Below are positions 26,703 through 40,709 of a stretch of DNA of 64,000 nt, one piece after another. A program made the translations under genes and the position numbers. The stretch comes from Chloranthus sessilifolius (taxonomy: Eukaryota > Streptophyta > Magnoliopsida > Chloranthales > Chloranthaceae), in NCBI GenBank assembly GCA_021018995.1, contig CM037591.1:7074001-7138000 (forward strand), in the 5' to 3' direction. Under the pieces are notes generated by a model that saw nothing but the letters and a program-made list of their open reading frames with translations, was not told the DNA's origin and made no database searches. Each line of letters opens with the position of its first letter. Within the stretch, counting starts at the first letter, position 1.

Positions 26703-29700
26703 TTAAATTATTTCAGATTTCTGAAATATTGTTCCTTTTAGTTTTCGACTTTTTAATCTAAGACCACTGAATGAAGGGAATAGCCAAACCTGTATTAGGA
26801 CAAAGGCTTTACGTGAAAGACCAGCCTGTCACAAGAAAAAGTTAATAGCTTGAGAATGCATATGATGAAATAGCAGAAATTTAGACATGAAAAGGCTAAC
26901 AGGATTATTTAGTAAAAACTCCGGTTGGCGATAAAAAATAATTAGAAAAGGGATTAAGTAATAAAAACAGATGTCATCTAAGGGCAGCATGCTAAACACG
27001 TAATGGCTGAAAAGTTGTTCATGAAACAGTTCTGTTTGCATCAAAAACACAAACTAGAAAGTAATATAATAAACAAAAGTTCAGACTCACCCTTATAGCC
27101 TCCAATTGTGATGTGTTGTGGTTACTTTCAAGAAAATCCATAAGGGGTCTGGGAATATTCCACGCCCTATCTCCAAAAGCATCTGTTGATTTTTCAGTGG
27201 CCGATAATATCAAATCTTTAAAAGGAAGAGAGCTGATAGAGCGGAGAGCAGCATATTCACGCATTATAGTTGATAAACTACTAATCTGTACAGTGTGTTG
27301 CATTCAAATAAAAATTTGGTCAGCAGAAATTTTATAAAGTTTAATTAAAGCTTAGAAGCTAAAGCGATGCATCCTTGTTTCATTCTTAGAAGCTAAATAT
27401 TAACATCTTAATAGTGTGTAAGCAAGTTTTACCAGATACTGAGATTTTTGTGTAAAGATCAAACTGACTCCACAAACCAAACCTTGAGCAAATCATAAGT
27501 TCCATGTATGTGTTAGAAATATTCATTGATTTTTCAATTCAATACATCGGCCAGGAATATTTTTTTAAAGGCTAATACAAATTGAAATATCAGTCAGTAG
27601 CTAAAATTAAAGGTAGATAATAAAAAGGAAATAGAGAGAAGAAGAAACTTTTTATTCATCCAAACTTAAAGAGTCTCAAAACAAAATACAAGAAAGGTGC
27701 ATTCCATATAAAGAACGAAACATGAGATGGAAAAATGTTCTACAGTGTTACCTGGCACTTCTACTTTTAGGATTGTTTGCCGTGCCGACAGTTGGTAGCA
27801 CTTGGACAGTAGTCAACATAGCACAATACTTCTAGACATGTATGAAAATACCACATCATACCGTCCGAATGTTCCTCATTTTGACACGGTAAAAGGACCC
27901 ATCATTTTATACAAAAAATTGTGTAAAGTTTAGTAACTTATAAAATAAAAGCTTGGGTCCTATAAATTTATATAATATATTAATATAGGATATTTCTAGT
28001 TAGGTTCATGACATAAATTATGTATCTTTTCATTATATATCTCAATTGGCTCTCTACGGTTTCCCGTCAATATATAGGATTTTTTTTTTTTTTTCTTAAG
28101 GCCATGCCGCCGCATTGGAATCTTTAAAAATTGGCGTGCCAGGCATCTTTGACACCTTGATACTTGGCACCTGTGTCAGGTGTATACACAAACTTATCTC
28201 ACATGATCATTTCACCAAGAGTGAGGGAGAGAGAAGTCTTCATGCTAAACAGGGTTGCCATTTTGTGTGGAGTAAAGATCTTACCAAGGTTGCAAAACTC
28301 GGTATGGGAGGCCATATCAGTAGCGATCAAGGGATTTATTTTATTTTTTCAAAAACTAAGGGAAAAAAGGAAAATTTTGAAAAAATGCAGAAAATTATAA
28401 TAATTCATAATTCTAGTTTTAGATATTTTTTAGATTTATGTATGTGCATATCGCGCACGCATTCGCATGTGCAACTGCGCATTGCACACAAAGAAGACAG
28501 CAGCAGCCGCGGATGGGTCATGGTTTCAAATGTTTTGGTTCATTTGTGGATGGCTGTTCTCTAATACTACACTACATAAAAATCGAATACAATGTAGCAA
28601 AAAAATTTCCCTCTATTACAAAATGTCAAATTAGTATGGTGATTTTTGAAGATGTTATGCTCATATAATGGGGATAATTGTCTGCAGGGCATCAATCCAC
28701 AGGTCCTCATACTCCGTAGCAAAATGGAGGCATTAACAGGAAAAATTGTCATCTCTTTGATGTTACTCTTATATTACTCATTGCGATGAAGGTTCCCAAA
28801 AGTTCTTACGCCGATGATATTCTTACACCTCCTTTCTCATTAAGTGAATGTCTTCTCTCATCCCGAATGGCAAGTCTCCCATACAACTGGTGTGTCCATT
28901 TTCTCTCATATTTTCTGTCCCTTCAAGTGTTAGGATGTGTATGCTTTGCTCATGGGTCCTTATATGGACAAGTTGGATCCTAAAGCAATTCAATGCATTT
29001 CTTATCCTCATCTAAGAAAGGGTATAAATGTTATAATTCTGTCACGGATAAATGTTGTCTCCATGGATAAGTTCTCTGCGACCATCCATTATTTCTCACT
29101 TAGTGGTCAACAGTATTCCCTTTAAGGGGAGAATAAGAGTGATGAAGTTACTAAGCAGCAAAAGATTACTATGGTCTCAAACTCTTTTCATGATATTAAT
29201 CATGGAGAATCCTTATCTAGACAACAGATTGTGGAAAGCAAGGATAAATCGAAGCAACTGAAGACATATACTCGGAGAAACAAAGGTGTAGCTCCCCTCC
29301 ATCTACGATACTGGAACAAATGTATTTCCCAATGCTGGTCTAAAAGGTACTATCTCAACTAATGTCTTTGTTCATGTTGACCCAATCAGTGACAGTAATT
29401 TACTCATTGCTTTCAATAAAGAACCGAGATCATGCACATCTCATCCTATTAGTCAGTTTGGCTGTGTTTGGCATAGCTCTCTGCTAGCTCCCTGCCAGAC
29501 AGGGTTTATCCTGTTTTGGTAGGATCCCTTTCTCTTTGCTAAATCCCTGCTACCTGCATTAGCAGGTCCCCCTTCTCATTGCTAACTCCCTGCATAGCAG
29601 GATTTACCTCCCTCAGCAGTTCTCCCTTGCTCTCTGCTCACTCCTCGCCATAGCAGATTTTATTTGCTATGACAGGGAGTTAGCAGAGAATAGGGAGATA

Positions 29701-32700
29701 GCTGCTAGAGCACGTAAATTCTGCTTCCCAGGGAGTTAACAAGGAGAATGGGGGCCTGCTAAAGCAAGTATATCAGGTTTTAGCAGGGAGCTAACAAAGA
29801 GCTATGCCAAACGCAGTGGAAAGATTTTATTTGCTCTTATCATTCTCTTTCTCGTACTTATTATTCTTTCATTACCTATGCATCGTCCACTATTTTTTTT
29901 CTAACAAGACCAAAGCCCCTCTCGATTGTAGTGGAAAGTCTACGTTAATGAAAATGAAGGTTATTGAACAAACACAATACTTGAGAACTAGCAATGTTAC
30001 TAGAGGGAAATAAGGTTGTTGGTTGTAGTGCGTGTACAAAGTGAAGTAAAAAACTTACAGATCCATTGAAACGTTTGAAGCAAGGCTTATTGCCAAAGGT
30101 TTTACGCAGACATTTGGGATTGATATATCAAAACCTTTGTTCTTGTGACCAAGTTGAATTCATAGTCCCAAAACTACCCTTTCTTTCTGATAAAAAAGGC
30201 CAAAAATCTTCAAATTAAGGGTGTGCCATTTATCGAATTTTCCTGAATTTAACTGAGATGAATCAAGAATACACATTTATATGGTTGCATGGATTATGTA
30301 ACTATAGATTCTCTCTAGTCTCATCAAATTGGGCATGATAAATATATATGCAGCAACTTTACAAGTGTTGAAGATATGACTATGAGGGTACTCTTGTCAT
30401 ATTTGTTTCTTAATAGCTTAATTGCATTTCCCTTTACCGTAAGGGTATTTTTATACTTTCTACCTTTAAATAAAAAGTAGAGCAGAACTATAACCTAGTC
30501 CATTCCCTCCCAACAAACTTCATCTGCTTAATGTATTTCCCTTTACCATGAGGGTATTTTTATACTTTCTACCTTTAAATAAAAGGTAAGAGTGGAACTA
30601 TAACCTAGTCCATTTCCTCCCTCCCTACAAACTTCATTTTAGTATTTCCTGCAAAATATTTTATTGATTTGTACATTAACACTCGAATCTTTACAAGTTT
30701 ACATATCAAATAATTCAATGATCTTTCCTAGCTATATGGTTCCCTCCACCAGCAACGTTTGTTAACTGAATTGATTCTGCTCGCACATTGCATGCTAGGT
30801 GGTAGATCATTGTTAGATCCAACTTCGTTTGCACATTGCCCACCAACTGCTTGGTTATATGCTAGACTTAGCCTCTACATTCCTATAGGCCTCTGTGACC
30901 ATCAAAACTGTCCTTTTGCCTTTTATTTTTTGCTCGCCGATAAGTATCCAAATCTTTTGGTGCACATTTAGCTTTGCATATATACAAGAGAAATTTTCTT
31001 GAGATTGTTCGCCCCATCCATAAGTCCTTGATGACTTGAAGCCTACAACCCCTTTTATTTTGAGTTTGACGGGGAGTGTGTGCAATACAAATTCAACAGT
31101 TCCAAATTTTAGTTCAATAATATTTTGTATTATGGGTAGAACCCATATTACATATTAGTTATTTGTACTCAGTTGTTCCTCTATATAAAGAAACTCGGGT
31201 ATCTTACTGGAGTATCTGAATCTCAGTATAACATCCTGTGCACCTAGGAGCTCATCTTTTAGAGTGCTCTAGACACCTGATTACAAATATTTTAGTTTAT
31301 GATGCTCTTTTCTTTTTCTTTTCTTTTTTTTACACTCTTTAAATCAAGGAGTAGGTTTTTCAATATTTAAATATCAGCTTTCTAAAAGTAAACTCATTTT
31401 GCTGGCAATAGTTGTGTACTTTAAACATTTCAGAGTTTGTTAGAGAAAAAGCACGCAATTGGAAATTATCATATATAATCAATTAACCATATTTTTGTAG
31501 GAGTGAAGAGAAAGTCAAGCCAAATGCAAAAATATTTCCACATCAAGTAGAGGGAGGGGGGGGGGGGGGGGGGGGGAATGCACGCAGCATTGCATAATTC
31601 ACAAAGGTACCATGATCTAGAATAAAACCTTACCTTCAGAATCGCCAAGCCAGTGTTTTCTGTCTGAAGAACAGAAAGCATCTTCAATAACCTTGGACTG
31701 GGTTCAATTCTATCTGTATTGATCCGCTTGACTTCTCCAGTTAAAAATGTTTGAAGTTTAAGTTTATCTCTACCATCTCGATATTCCACTAATGCAAAAG
31801 CATATGTATTAGGAAGTGCTGCCCCCTCTTGAAACTGCAGAATATAACCAATCCCAACTTGTTAAAAATAACATTGTAATCATAATTAAAACAAAGGGAG
31901 AAATGGGGCATCACCGACATCAATAGATAATTTAGTTTATGAAAAACCTTTTGACTCAATAATCCGGTCAAAAGCTAACAGCTACGGATGTCAGGGTCTA
32001 GCAATCTGTAAAGTCTACTTCTGAGAAGACCTGGCATGTCCATGGCTATTCATTAGCTTGGTGATCAATTGACGTTGAAATGAGTCAAATGACAAAGGGT
32101 CGAACAATAGAATCTTGTAAGTAGGACATCTGCTCTCTATGAGGGAGTTCAATCTGTTGTTGCCAACTTGGAAATTGATGTTGGAATGACTTCCTAATCA
32201 AGGGTCAAAATCTCAGACGATTGCGTTACATATCATCCGATACATACCGAAATCGGACGACAGCGGGACGATACATACACCAAACATCTCCTGGTGTATG
32301 TATCAGACAATACATTGGTTTTTTCAATGTATCGTCCGGTTTTTAAAATTATTTTTTTTAAAGGGTCACTTAAGTACCAGTGATACATCATTATACCGCC
32401 AATAAATCCAATGAAGACAATACATTGAAAAAAAAAATTGCATTGGCAATATATTGATCAATGTGAATGTATTGCCCGGTACAAACGGTATGAATCGTAC
32501 CGAGCCCTGGACGATACGTATCGGATTTCCGATATTTCATGTTGCTAATTTTATTTACTGTGTCAATAAAACATAAAAACTAAATAATATATGGAACGAT
32601 TGGTAAGTCAAATGTAAGTGATAACTTTAATACAAAAGCATTTATAAATTAGCATTACAGTAAAACCCCCACAAAATAATACTCATGGGATTAAAAAAAA

Positions 32701-35700
32701 TTATCATTTTAAGGTGATTATTTATTTATTGACAAATGAATAATTTATTAATTATCGGTAAATGAATATTTATTAATTTAAAAAGAGTTTTACGTTTTTA
32801 GTACTTGTATATGTATTATTTTTTTGACCAAGATATGTATGACTTATAAATAAAAAAACAATGGATGTGATCAAAAGTTAATATGTGCATACATTTTTTT
32901 ATTTTTTATTTTTATCGGTAACGAATCAGAAAATATATTAAAATAATAAAACCCAGAAATGCGAAATACAGGTAGTGAGCAACTACCGAGGAAACCAAAA
33001 AACAAAGATCAGAAATACCTCACTCAGCTACCCCGGAAATGCAAGAAACCCGAAAGAGGAAATCACTGGAACACCGAGGCGAGGAGGAAGCGATCATTTT
33101 AAGGTTGCAATAGACTATCCCAGTGACAACATAGCTCTTCCAAATTATCCCTATAACAACTTTCGCAGGCAAGCAACCATTGTAGCACCAAATCCTTAAC
33201 CAAATTAACCACCAATTGAAAAGTTCTAGCCTTTCTTCTGAACACCCAATTGTTCCTTTCAAGCCACAGAGCCCACAAAATAGTGTCCCCCATGATCTGG
33301 CCCATATCACCCCTAAACTCCGAAAAAGATTGCTCATCCCATTGCTCCAACAAGTCAACCACATTCTCCGTGAACATCCAATGCATACGAAACAAAGATA
33401 GGACGGCCCCCCAAACCTTGAAGGAGAAAGGACAGTGTAACAAGATGGGACCAACCGACTCAATATCTGACATGCGCAGTAGGCATTTGTTTCGGACCAT
33501 TATACCCCTTCTAATCAATTGATCCCTCATTAGGATCCTCCCCCAGACCACAGACCAACTAAAGAAGCGAATTTTGGGTGGAATTTTGAGTTTCCAAAAG
33601 CATAGCCACCCCGGTCGACTACTTGGGGCTTCCACACCTGCCAAAAGATGGTGATAGAAGGAGCTAACCGAGAAGACCCCCTTAACATTCCTTGTCCATA
33701 CTCTGTTATCTCCATGGTTCAAAATTTCGGCCCAAATCTTAAGATTTCGGCCGAAACGCATCGGTTTCGGTGGGGTCCGAAACGAAATCCCCATATTTTT
33801 GCCCAAATATTTGGAGTAGCAAATTATCGGCCGCCGAAATTTTGAAATTGCCGACCGATAATTTGCTAATCCACCAAATTATCGGTCGATAATTTGCTAC
33901 TCCAAATATTTGGGCGAAAATTTGGTTCTCCATTAACGAAATCAACGGAGAGGTTCAAGTGTTCAACGACCCAAATCAAGTAGCATAGAAGCTAACCCAA
34001 ATAAATACCTCTAGCGCTTGGCATGCTGTCTTCGCATACAAACCCTCTTGGCTTATAAGACTGGGGTACACATGAGTATTGCTACCTCCTTGGAGAACAA
34101 GAACTCGGAACTCATCAGAAAGTGTTGCCGCCAACGTGGGACTAAACTTCAACACAGTCGGTCGTCCCACCTGTCACGGGGTCGCACTTCCGCAACCTCA
34201 GTCCCGTGCGGCACCTAACGCACGCTTCGCTAGGTCAGCCTACTTCTGATAACAATCGTCGCAAGGGCGTCCTTCGACGCGCTTTCAACCCGAGCGGTGC
34301 TTCGCTACCGCGTACAACGAAGCCAACCCATCTGCACATCAGCTCTGATACCACCCGCCTAGAGGACGGGAACTCCTCCCAACATGGTTGCCTCTGTTTC
34401 ACGGCCTACCATTCAACTCATCGTGTCCCTTACGACACGCCAATCTGCACATTGCTAACTTGGCTCGCTAAGCTTCACCTCATGCACCTTTGACTAGTAC
34501 CTCGCCGCTTGAACCAAGCCCACGACCTTGTGCCTCGGCGCTCGCGTGCCCCCCCAGTCCCACGCAGCTTGCCTTCGTGCATTGAATTACTAGCACACGT
34601 TCATTTTTAGCCCACATGCTGTCGTGCTCAACTGAGTCCCACGCAGCGCGTTGGTGTTGTCTCGCGAGGTTGCCCAGCCGTATGCACCGCGACGCGTAGT
34701 CCAGGGCCATACATCAACCTCCCTCGGGTTCCACACGCCGCACGAGGTCCTAGGCCCACCTTCAGTTTAGGAGACACTTGCGCCCCCTCTGGCAACGCAA
34801 GGCCCCGTGTGCGGGGGAATAGCTCTCAAGCTCCCTTCCCCTATATAAGGGTAAAACAGTCATTCAGCCAGAATGGCAGGAGAACCTCAAACCTATTGGT
34901 TTGACATACCGCAACGCCTCATGCATCGCTAGCCCACCTTGGCTATGTCGCGTCCGTGTCGCGTCCTCGCAGCGCGACCACGTCGCAAGGCCAACATGGC
35001 CCCATGTCGCGTGCCCTCCTGGCACCACATGTCGTGCCACACGCACCGTGCCGCAAGCTCGAGTATTGGCCCCGTCACATCCTCCACCACTCCATAAAAT
35101 GTCAACGTCCTCGTTGACGCATGAACATAGTGAATCGACCCGCAACTCCTCCCGCATTGTTAGCAACACAATTCTAGTTCTTAGGCCGCACCTTCCCACA
35201 AGCTCCCCCATGTCACCCCTGGGTCAACTTGGTTTCGTCACAAGGCCCTCACCTGTTAACTAGCTCAGGGATGTCGCGTGTCCTCTTGACACCACATCGC
35301 GTGCCTCCGCACCACTTGTTCAAGGATGTCGCGTGCCCTCTTGACACCACATCGCGTGCCTCCGCACCAGTTTGCTCATAGCATCATCGCTTCTGGATCG
35401 AACCTGTCTCTGATACCAAAATGTCACGGGGTCGCACTTCCGCAACCTCGGTCCGTCACGGCAAGACTAACGCTTCGCTAGGTCGCCTACCGATAACAAT
35501 CGTCATGAGGGCGTCCTTCGCGCTTTCAACCTGCGGCGCTGCCGCTACCGCGTGCAACGGGCCAACCCATCGCACATCGCTCGATACCACCCAGAGGCGA
35601 ACTCCTCCCAACATGGTTGCCTCTGTTTCACTACCTACCATTCAACTCATCGTGTCCCTTACGACACGCCAATCTGTGCACCAGCTAACTTGGCTGCTCA

Positions 35701-38700
35701 AGCTTCACCCCTGCACTAGTACCTCGCCGCTCACGAACCAAGCCTGACCTTGTGCCTCGCTCGCGTGCCATCGAGTCCCACGCACTTGCCTTCGTGTGCA
35801 TTACAATTACTAGCACACGCTCATCTTTAGCCCACATCTTCGTGTCCCCAGTCCCATGCGCCTTGGTGTTGTCTCGCGAGGTTGCCACCAGATGCACCAA
35901 CGCCAGTCCGGAGCCATACATCAACCTCCTCGGGTTCCACACATCATTGCGTCGGCGACGCCCCAGGCCCACCCTTCGGGCCTAGGAGACACTTCACGCC
36001 CCTCCGGCAACGCAAGGCCCCGTGTGGGAATAGCTCTCAAGCTCCTTCCCTATATAAGGGTAAAATATTCATGGCAGAACCTCAAACCTATTGGTTTGAC
36101 ATACCGCAACGCCTCATGCATCGCTAGCCCACCTTGGCTATGTCGCGTCCGTGTCGCGACCGTGACACTCCGCGTCGTACCCTCATGCGACCGTGTCGCG
36201 TGCCCTCCTGGCACCACATGTCGTGCCACACGCACCGTGCCGCAAGCTCGAGTATTGGCCCCGTCACACACCGCCCCCGATTATGTAGTGGTATTAGGCA
36301 TCGATTGGAAAATTGGACGCATTGAAGACGAATCTCATGGAGAATGGTGGTCCTGTGAGAAATTAAGAAACTAGAGAGAGAGAGAGAGAGAGAGAGAAGG
36401 GTGGAGGTTACCTTGTTGGGGAGCGGCTTCAACGTAGGGGAGATGGGTGATAAAGCAAGAGATGGTTAAGATGAAGAGAGAGAGAGAGAGAGAGGTCTAT
36501 GGGGTGTCTCTTGCTTTGAATCTATATTTATAGGGATGCCGACCATATTTCGAAAATCACTTTTTAGAGTATTTTTGGTTAAAAAAATATATATTTGGGG
36601 GACTGAAATTTCAAACAATCCTCAAAACTTCGGCCGAAAATCCAAAATTTCGGTTTCGGGCTGAAAATCACTTTTTAGAGTATTTTTGGTTAAAAAAATA
36701 TATATTGGGGGGACTGAAATTTCGAACAATCCTCAAAACTTCGGCTGAAAATCCAAAATTTCGGTTTCGGTCCAGCCCGAAACCAAAACGGAATTCAAAA
36801 TTTTGATCCTTGGTTGTCTCTACCAGCCATATTAGGAGCCATCATTCCCATCAATCGAAACAACCGAATGTAATCATCAAATTTGTCACCTTGAGAGCTC
36901 TCCTACTAGCTATATTCCAGGATGTCTGAGTACCTCTTCTCTCCACCACCACCTCCTCAACCCTTGCATCCGGGGCAGCCGCAATACGAGAAATTTGTGG
37001 GAACTCTTCACGTAAAGCCCTACCACCCACCCATGGATCTTTCCAAAACAGCACCCTCTTACCATCTCCCTAGCTGAATTTAATAGAAGACTTAAAGGCA
37101 TCCGACAGCTTTCTGACATCTTTCCACCACGTCGAGGCATTCGAATTAAAGCTATCAAGGGCTCAGCCATTGGGGTTAAGGTTACACTTAGCTGTCACCA
37201 CCTGCCACCATAATTTATCCCTTTGCGTAGGGCTTCCTATTTTCCACAACCATTTCCCAAGTAATGCTTTGTTGAAAATCCCTATATTCTGGATACCAAG
37301 AGCGCCTTTAGAAATTGATTGGCAACAAGTCTCCCATTTACTCTCAACTTGGTCTCCCTCCCACAGGAAGCTACGAATAACCCTCTTGAACTCCCTGACG
37401 ACACTCATCGGCGCAGCATAGATAGACATATAGAAAACCGGCAGCGAAGCAAGGGTGGATTTAATGAGCGTCAATCTTCCTCTGAAATTTAAAAGTTTTC
37501 CCTTCCACACCGCAAGTCTTTTTCTGAAGCGAGACGTAACACATTCCCAATCAGACGCCTTTAATTTTCTGACTCTAATAGGCAATCCTAGATACAAGAA
37601 AGGTAAGGTTTCCTGACTACAACCAAACCTACCAGTTAGGTGGGTAATCAGCTCATTACCGATGTTAATGTCCACCATCTTGGATTTGTGGAGGTTTAGC
37701 ATTTAATATGTGCATACATAAAAGCTCAAAAGTTAACATGTATGTACATACATAAAAGTTAATACAATAAGTACTACATACAATGGATGTGGGTTCAAAA
37801 TTTAATGCCCTAGAAGATAAAGCATTCCAAGATGTTTCATGTTACATAGAACATAATCTCTATAAATAGTGATTAGTTTTACTCTTAGACTCCAAATTAT
37901 TACAATTTTCATATCCATGGCATCTCATTTTAGAGGAGTAAAAAAATTTACATTGACTGGCGAGATGAGGAAAGCATTGTGCGAGTATAAAAATAAGCAT
38001 CCCCCTTCCAGTCAAAAAATTTGCAACAATGGGTTCAACAAAAGTTTCATCTCTCCATCAGCCAATCAACAATATCAAACAATCTTAAAAGGTCAGCAGA
38101 ATATTTGTCAACTAAGATGAAAAATAGCAATGTTAAGAGGCACAAAATCAATAAAATGTCGTGAGTTAGAAAAAGTATTGTATGAGTGGTTTCTCCAATA
38201 TCAAGAGAAATATAACTGAAGAAATGATCTAGACTAAAGTAAAGGAGTTTTTGCAGAAAATGTATGGCGAAACTAATCCAGAATTTAACTTTTGAAGTGG
38301 TTGGCTAGATCGGCTCAAGGCTAGACATGGATTTAAGTCTTACCGACGGTTTTTTGAAAGTAGTTCAGTTGTCATGGAGAACATTGAAAATGCTTTATCG
38401 GGAATACAAGCTAAACTAGACCAATTTCAGTGGAAGGATATCTACGATATCGATGAAACAGGGTTATTGTATCGGTTGGAAGCAGATCATTCGCTTGCTA
38501 CGAAATAATTGGAAGGGCACAAGAAGGACAAGGAGAGAACTACTATTGTTGTTTGTTGCAATGGCGATGTTTCAAACAAAGTACCTCTTTAGGTTATTGG
38601 TAAGTACGCTAATCCTAGATGTTTTAAAAGTGTGAACATAAGCTATCTTAGTTGTCATTATCGAGCAAACAAGAAAGCAAGGATGACTGGCTTACTTTTT

Positions 38701-40655
38701 CAAGAGTTTGTTTGTTGGTTTGACAAGAGAATGAATGGTAGAAAGGTTCTCCTTATAGCGTACAGCCCATCCAAAGGTTATTAATGGCTTGAAAAACGTT
38801 GAACTATTTTTCTTGCCTCCTAATACAACATCAAAGATTCAACCATGTGATGCTGTGATTATTCGAGCACTAAAAATTCATTATCAATGTCATTTTTATT
38901 CTAGCATCTTGGAGGACTACGAGGTAGGAGAAACAGATCCCAAAAAAATTAACATATTGAATGCTATCAATTTTATTAGTGCGGCTTGGAATGCTGATGT
39001 GAAGACAAGAACCATTGCAAACTGTTTTCGGCATTGCAAGATCCGATCAGATGAAGACATGGCTCCTGAACCACAAGTAGGTGAAAATGAAGGCATTCAT
39101 GGATTATGTGAAGCCATTTTTGGTCTACGCTATGGTATGTGAGCGATGTTGAGCACCTTTTGAATTATCCTAGTGAAAATGATACAGTGATGGAATTACC
39201 AACTGATGAAGAGGTTATTCAAAGGGTAATGAATTTGCCTACCGATGATGATCTTGATCCAAATGACAGTTGTGTTTTACCAACTATTTCTCCAAAATAG
39301 GTCTTTCAAGCAGTAGTAACCATAGTGACAAATTTCGCCGAAATTCGGCAAAATTTCGCAAAAATTGCCAAAATGGGGGTCAACGAAACTTTCGAAGAAA
39401 TTTCGGTACTTTTCGGAAATTTCGATTTTTTCAGCGAAATTTCGTTAATTTAGGTAAATTTCAAAATTTTCGAATGTTTTTATTTTTTTTATTAGTAATT
39501 TACTAATTAATGGCAAAAGCAAAGTTGGCTCTTTGCTCACCAGTCACCACACGGCTGTGGATTGCTTAAGTGTAAAGTTGCAACCAAGAACCTATTATAT
39601 AGAGGGACTGGAGTATCCAGATTTCTCTCTCCAACGATGTGGGACTAAAGCTAGTTAGCAAAAAAATGCACTTTTTCTATATGCCTTCTAGCTTTATGCT
39701 TGAGCTTCAGTGCTTAGCACAATTGTTTAAATATATTGTTTTATATATTTTTTATCCCCGAAAGGACCCCACACCGAAAAATTAACGAAAACGAAATTTG
39801 TCACTATGGTAGTAACCTTAAATAACTATTTGCTACAACATGAAAAAAATATACCAAATGTAGTGTATGCATTGAAAAAAATTAAGGATGAGGTTGAGTT
39901 CGGTTTAGGGACAAAGTAAAGGCAAACGACTTTAGATGCATATTTTGAAAAAGAGCTTAATTGAGAAAATAGAAGAAGTCAAGTAAAAAGTTCCTCAATA
40001 TTATGAATTTTTATGCGCTATTTCTTTTATATATTTAATCAATTATTAATTTATATATTCGTTGTGCCTAAAGGATTTTTTTTTTAAATTATTATCTTAT
40101 GCATTTAGCAAGGTTATTAATTTAGTACACTGGCCCAAGTTGGGACTAGAAGATTTAATTATTTAAGCGAGGTTATTAATTTGTCGAACATTCATTTATC
40201 GAGGTTTTACTGTATATGACAATTAGAAAGGCAATGTTTTACATGGCAATATATTATCAAGATTAGAAAGGTCCTTAGCGTAATATATTCTCAAATGTTC
40301 CCTCTACCCCAACGTCTTTTAATGCACTAGTTTTGTTCAAAATTTAGAACCAGGACATGATAAACTTGATTCCAGATACATTGAGGGCAATTTTCTAAGA
40401 TATTCTCATACACAAGGAAGATACCGTTTTTGTAGTCTCATACTTTGAAAACATTTTGAGTGTTGATGTTACCCTCTTCGAATCCACACCTTATTTTTAA
40501 ACCAGCCTACCGAGTCTCACCAAGATAGCCAATTAATTCCACTTCCTGTCTTTCCTACTAATGATCTTGATCTTGATCATATTGACAAATTTCGTTTTCG
40601 GTAATATATCGGTAGGGGGTCATTTCGGTTCATTTTGGAAAAATTTCAGGAACTT

Positions 40656-40709
<54 letters not shown>

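Larger units (their letters stand above)
33713..36812. mobile_element. hAT element carrying a captured host gene fragment
   Basis: Inverted ends CATGGTTCAAAATTTCGG and CAAGGATCAAAATTTTGA (inverse of right), flanked by GTTATCTC (33705-33712) and GTTGTCTC (36813-36820), an 8-bp duplication with one mismatch inside the LINE frame. It contains no transposase. About 2.1 kb of it is a nested LTR element. The remaining 1 kb includes part of a GMC oxidoreductase gene. Confidence 0.85.
32895..37702 (-). mobile_element. L1-type LINE inserted in the pogo element
   Basis: The minus strand encodes the RT end ([39 protein letters not shown]) at 37163-37702 and the zf-RVT region ([34 protein letters not shown]) at 33099-33806. 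The 3' end is an A-rich tail at 32895-32925. The perfect 17-bp duplication TTAATATGTGCATACAT at 32878-32894 and 37703-37719 fixes both ends; the LINE is 5'-truncated. A hAT element splits it. Confidence 0.93.
32658..40212 (+). mobile_element. Pogo/Lemi1 (Emigrant-like) Tc1-mariner element, interrupted
   Basis: Inverted ends CAGTAAAACCCCCACAAAAT (left) and the inverse of the right end CAGTAAAACCTCGATAAATG, flanked by TA on both sides. The end sequence is typical of plant Emigrant/Lemi1. Removing the nested LINE and MITE with their duplications leaves about 2.2 kb, close to a full-length Lemi1. It carries a broken transposase at 37918-39290. Confidence 0.88.

Noticed and set aside
28115..28668. 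149-codon plus-strand ORF and overlapping frames
   Set aside because: No motif, low-complexity K-rich middle and competing frames. Inside intron 4 with no supporting splice context.
34864..36432. Several overlapping ORFs of 60-170 codons on both strands
   Set aside because: They fall in GC-rich LTR sequence with few chance stops. The two LTRs give different, frame-shifted versions, so coding use is not conserved.
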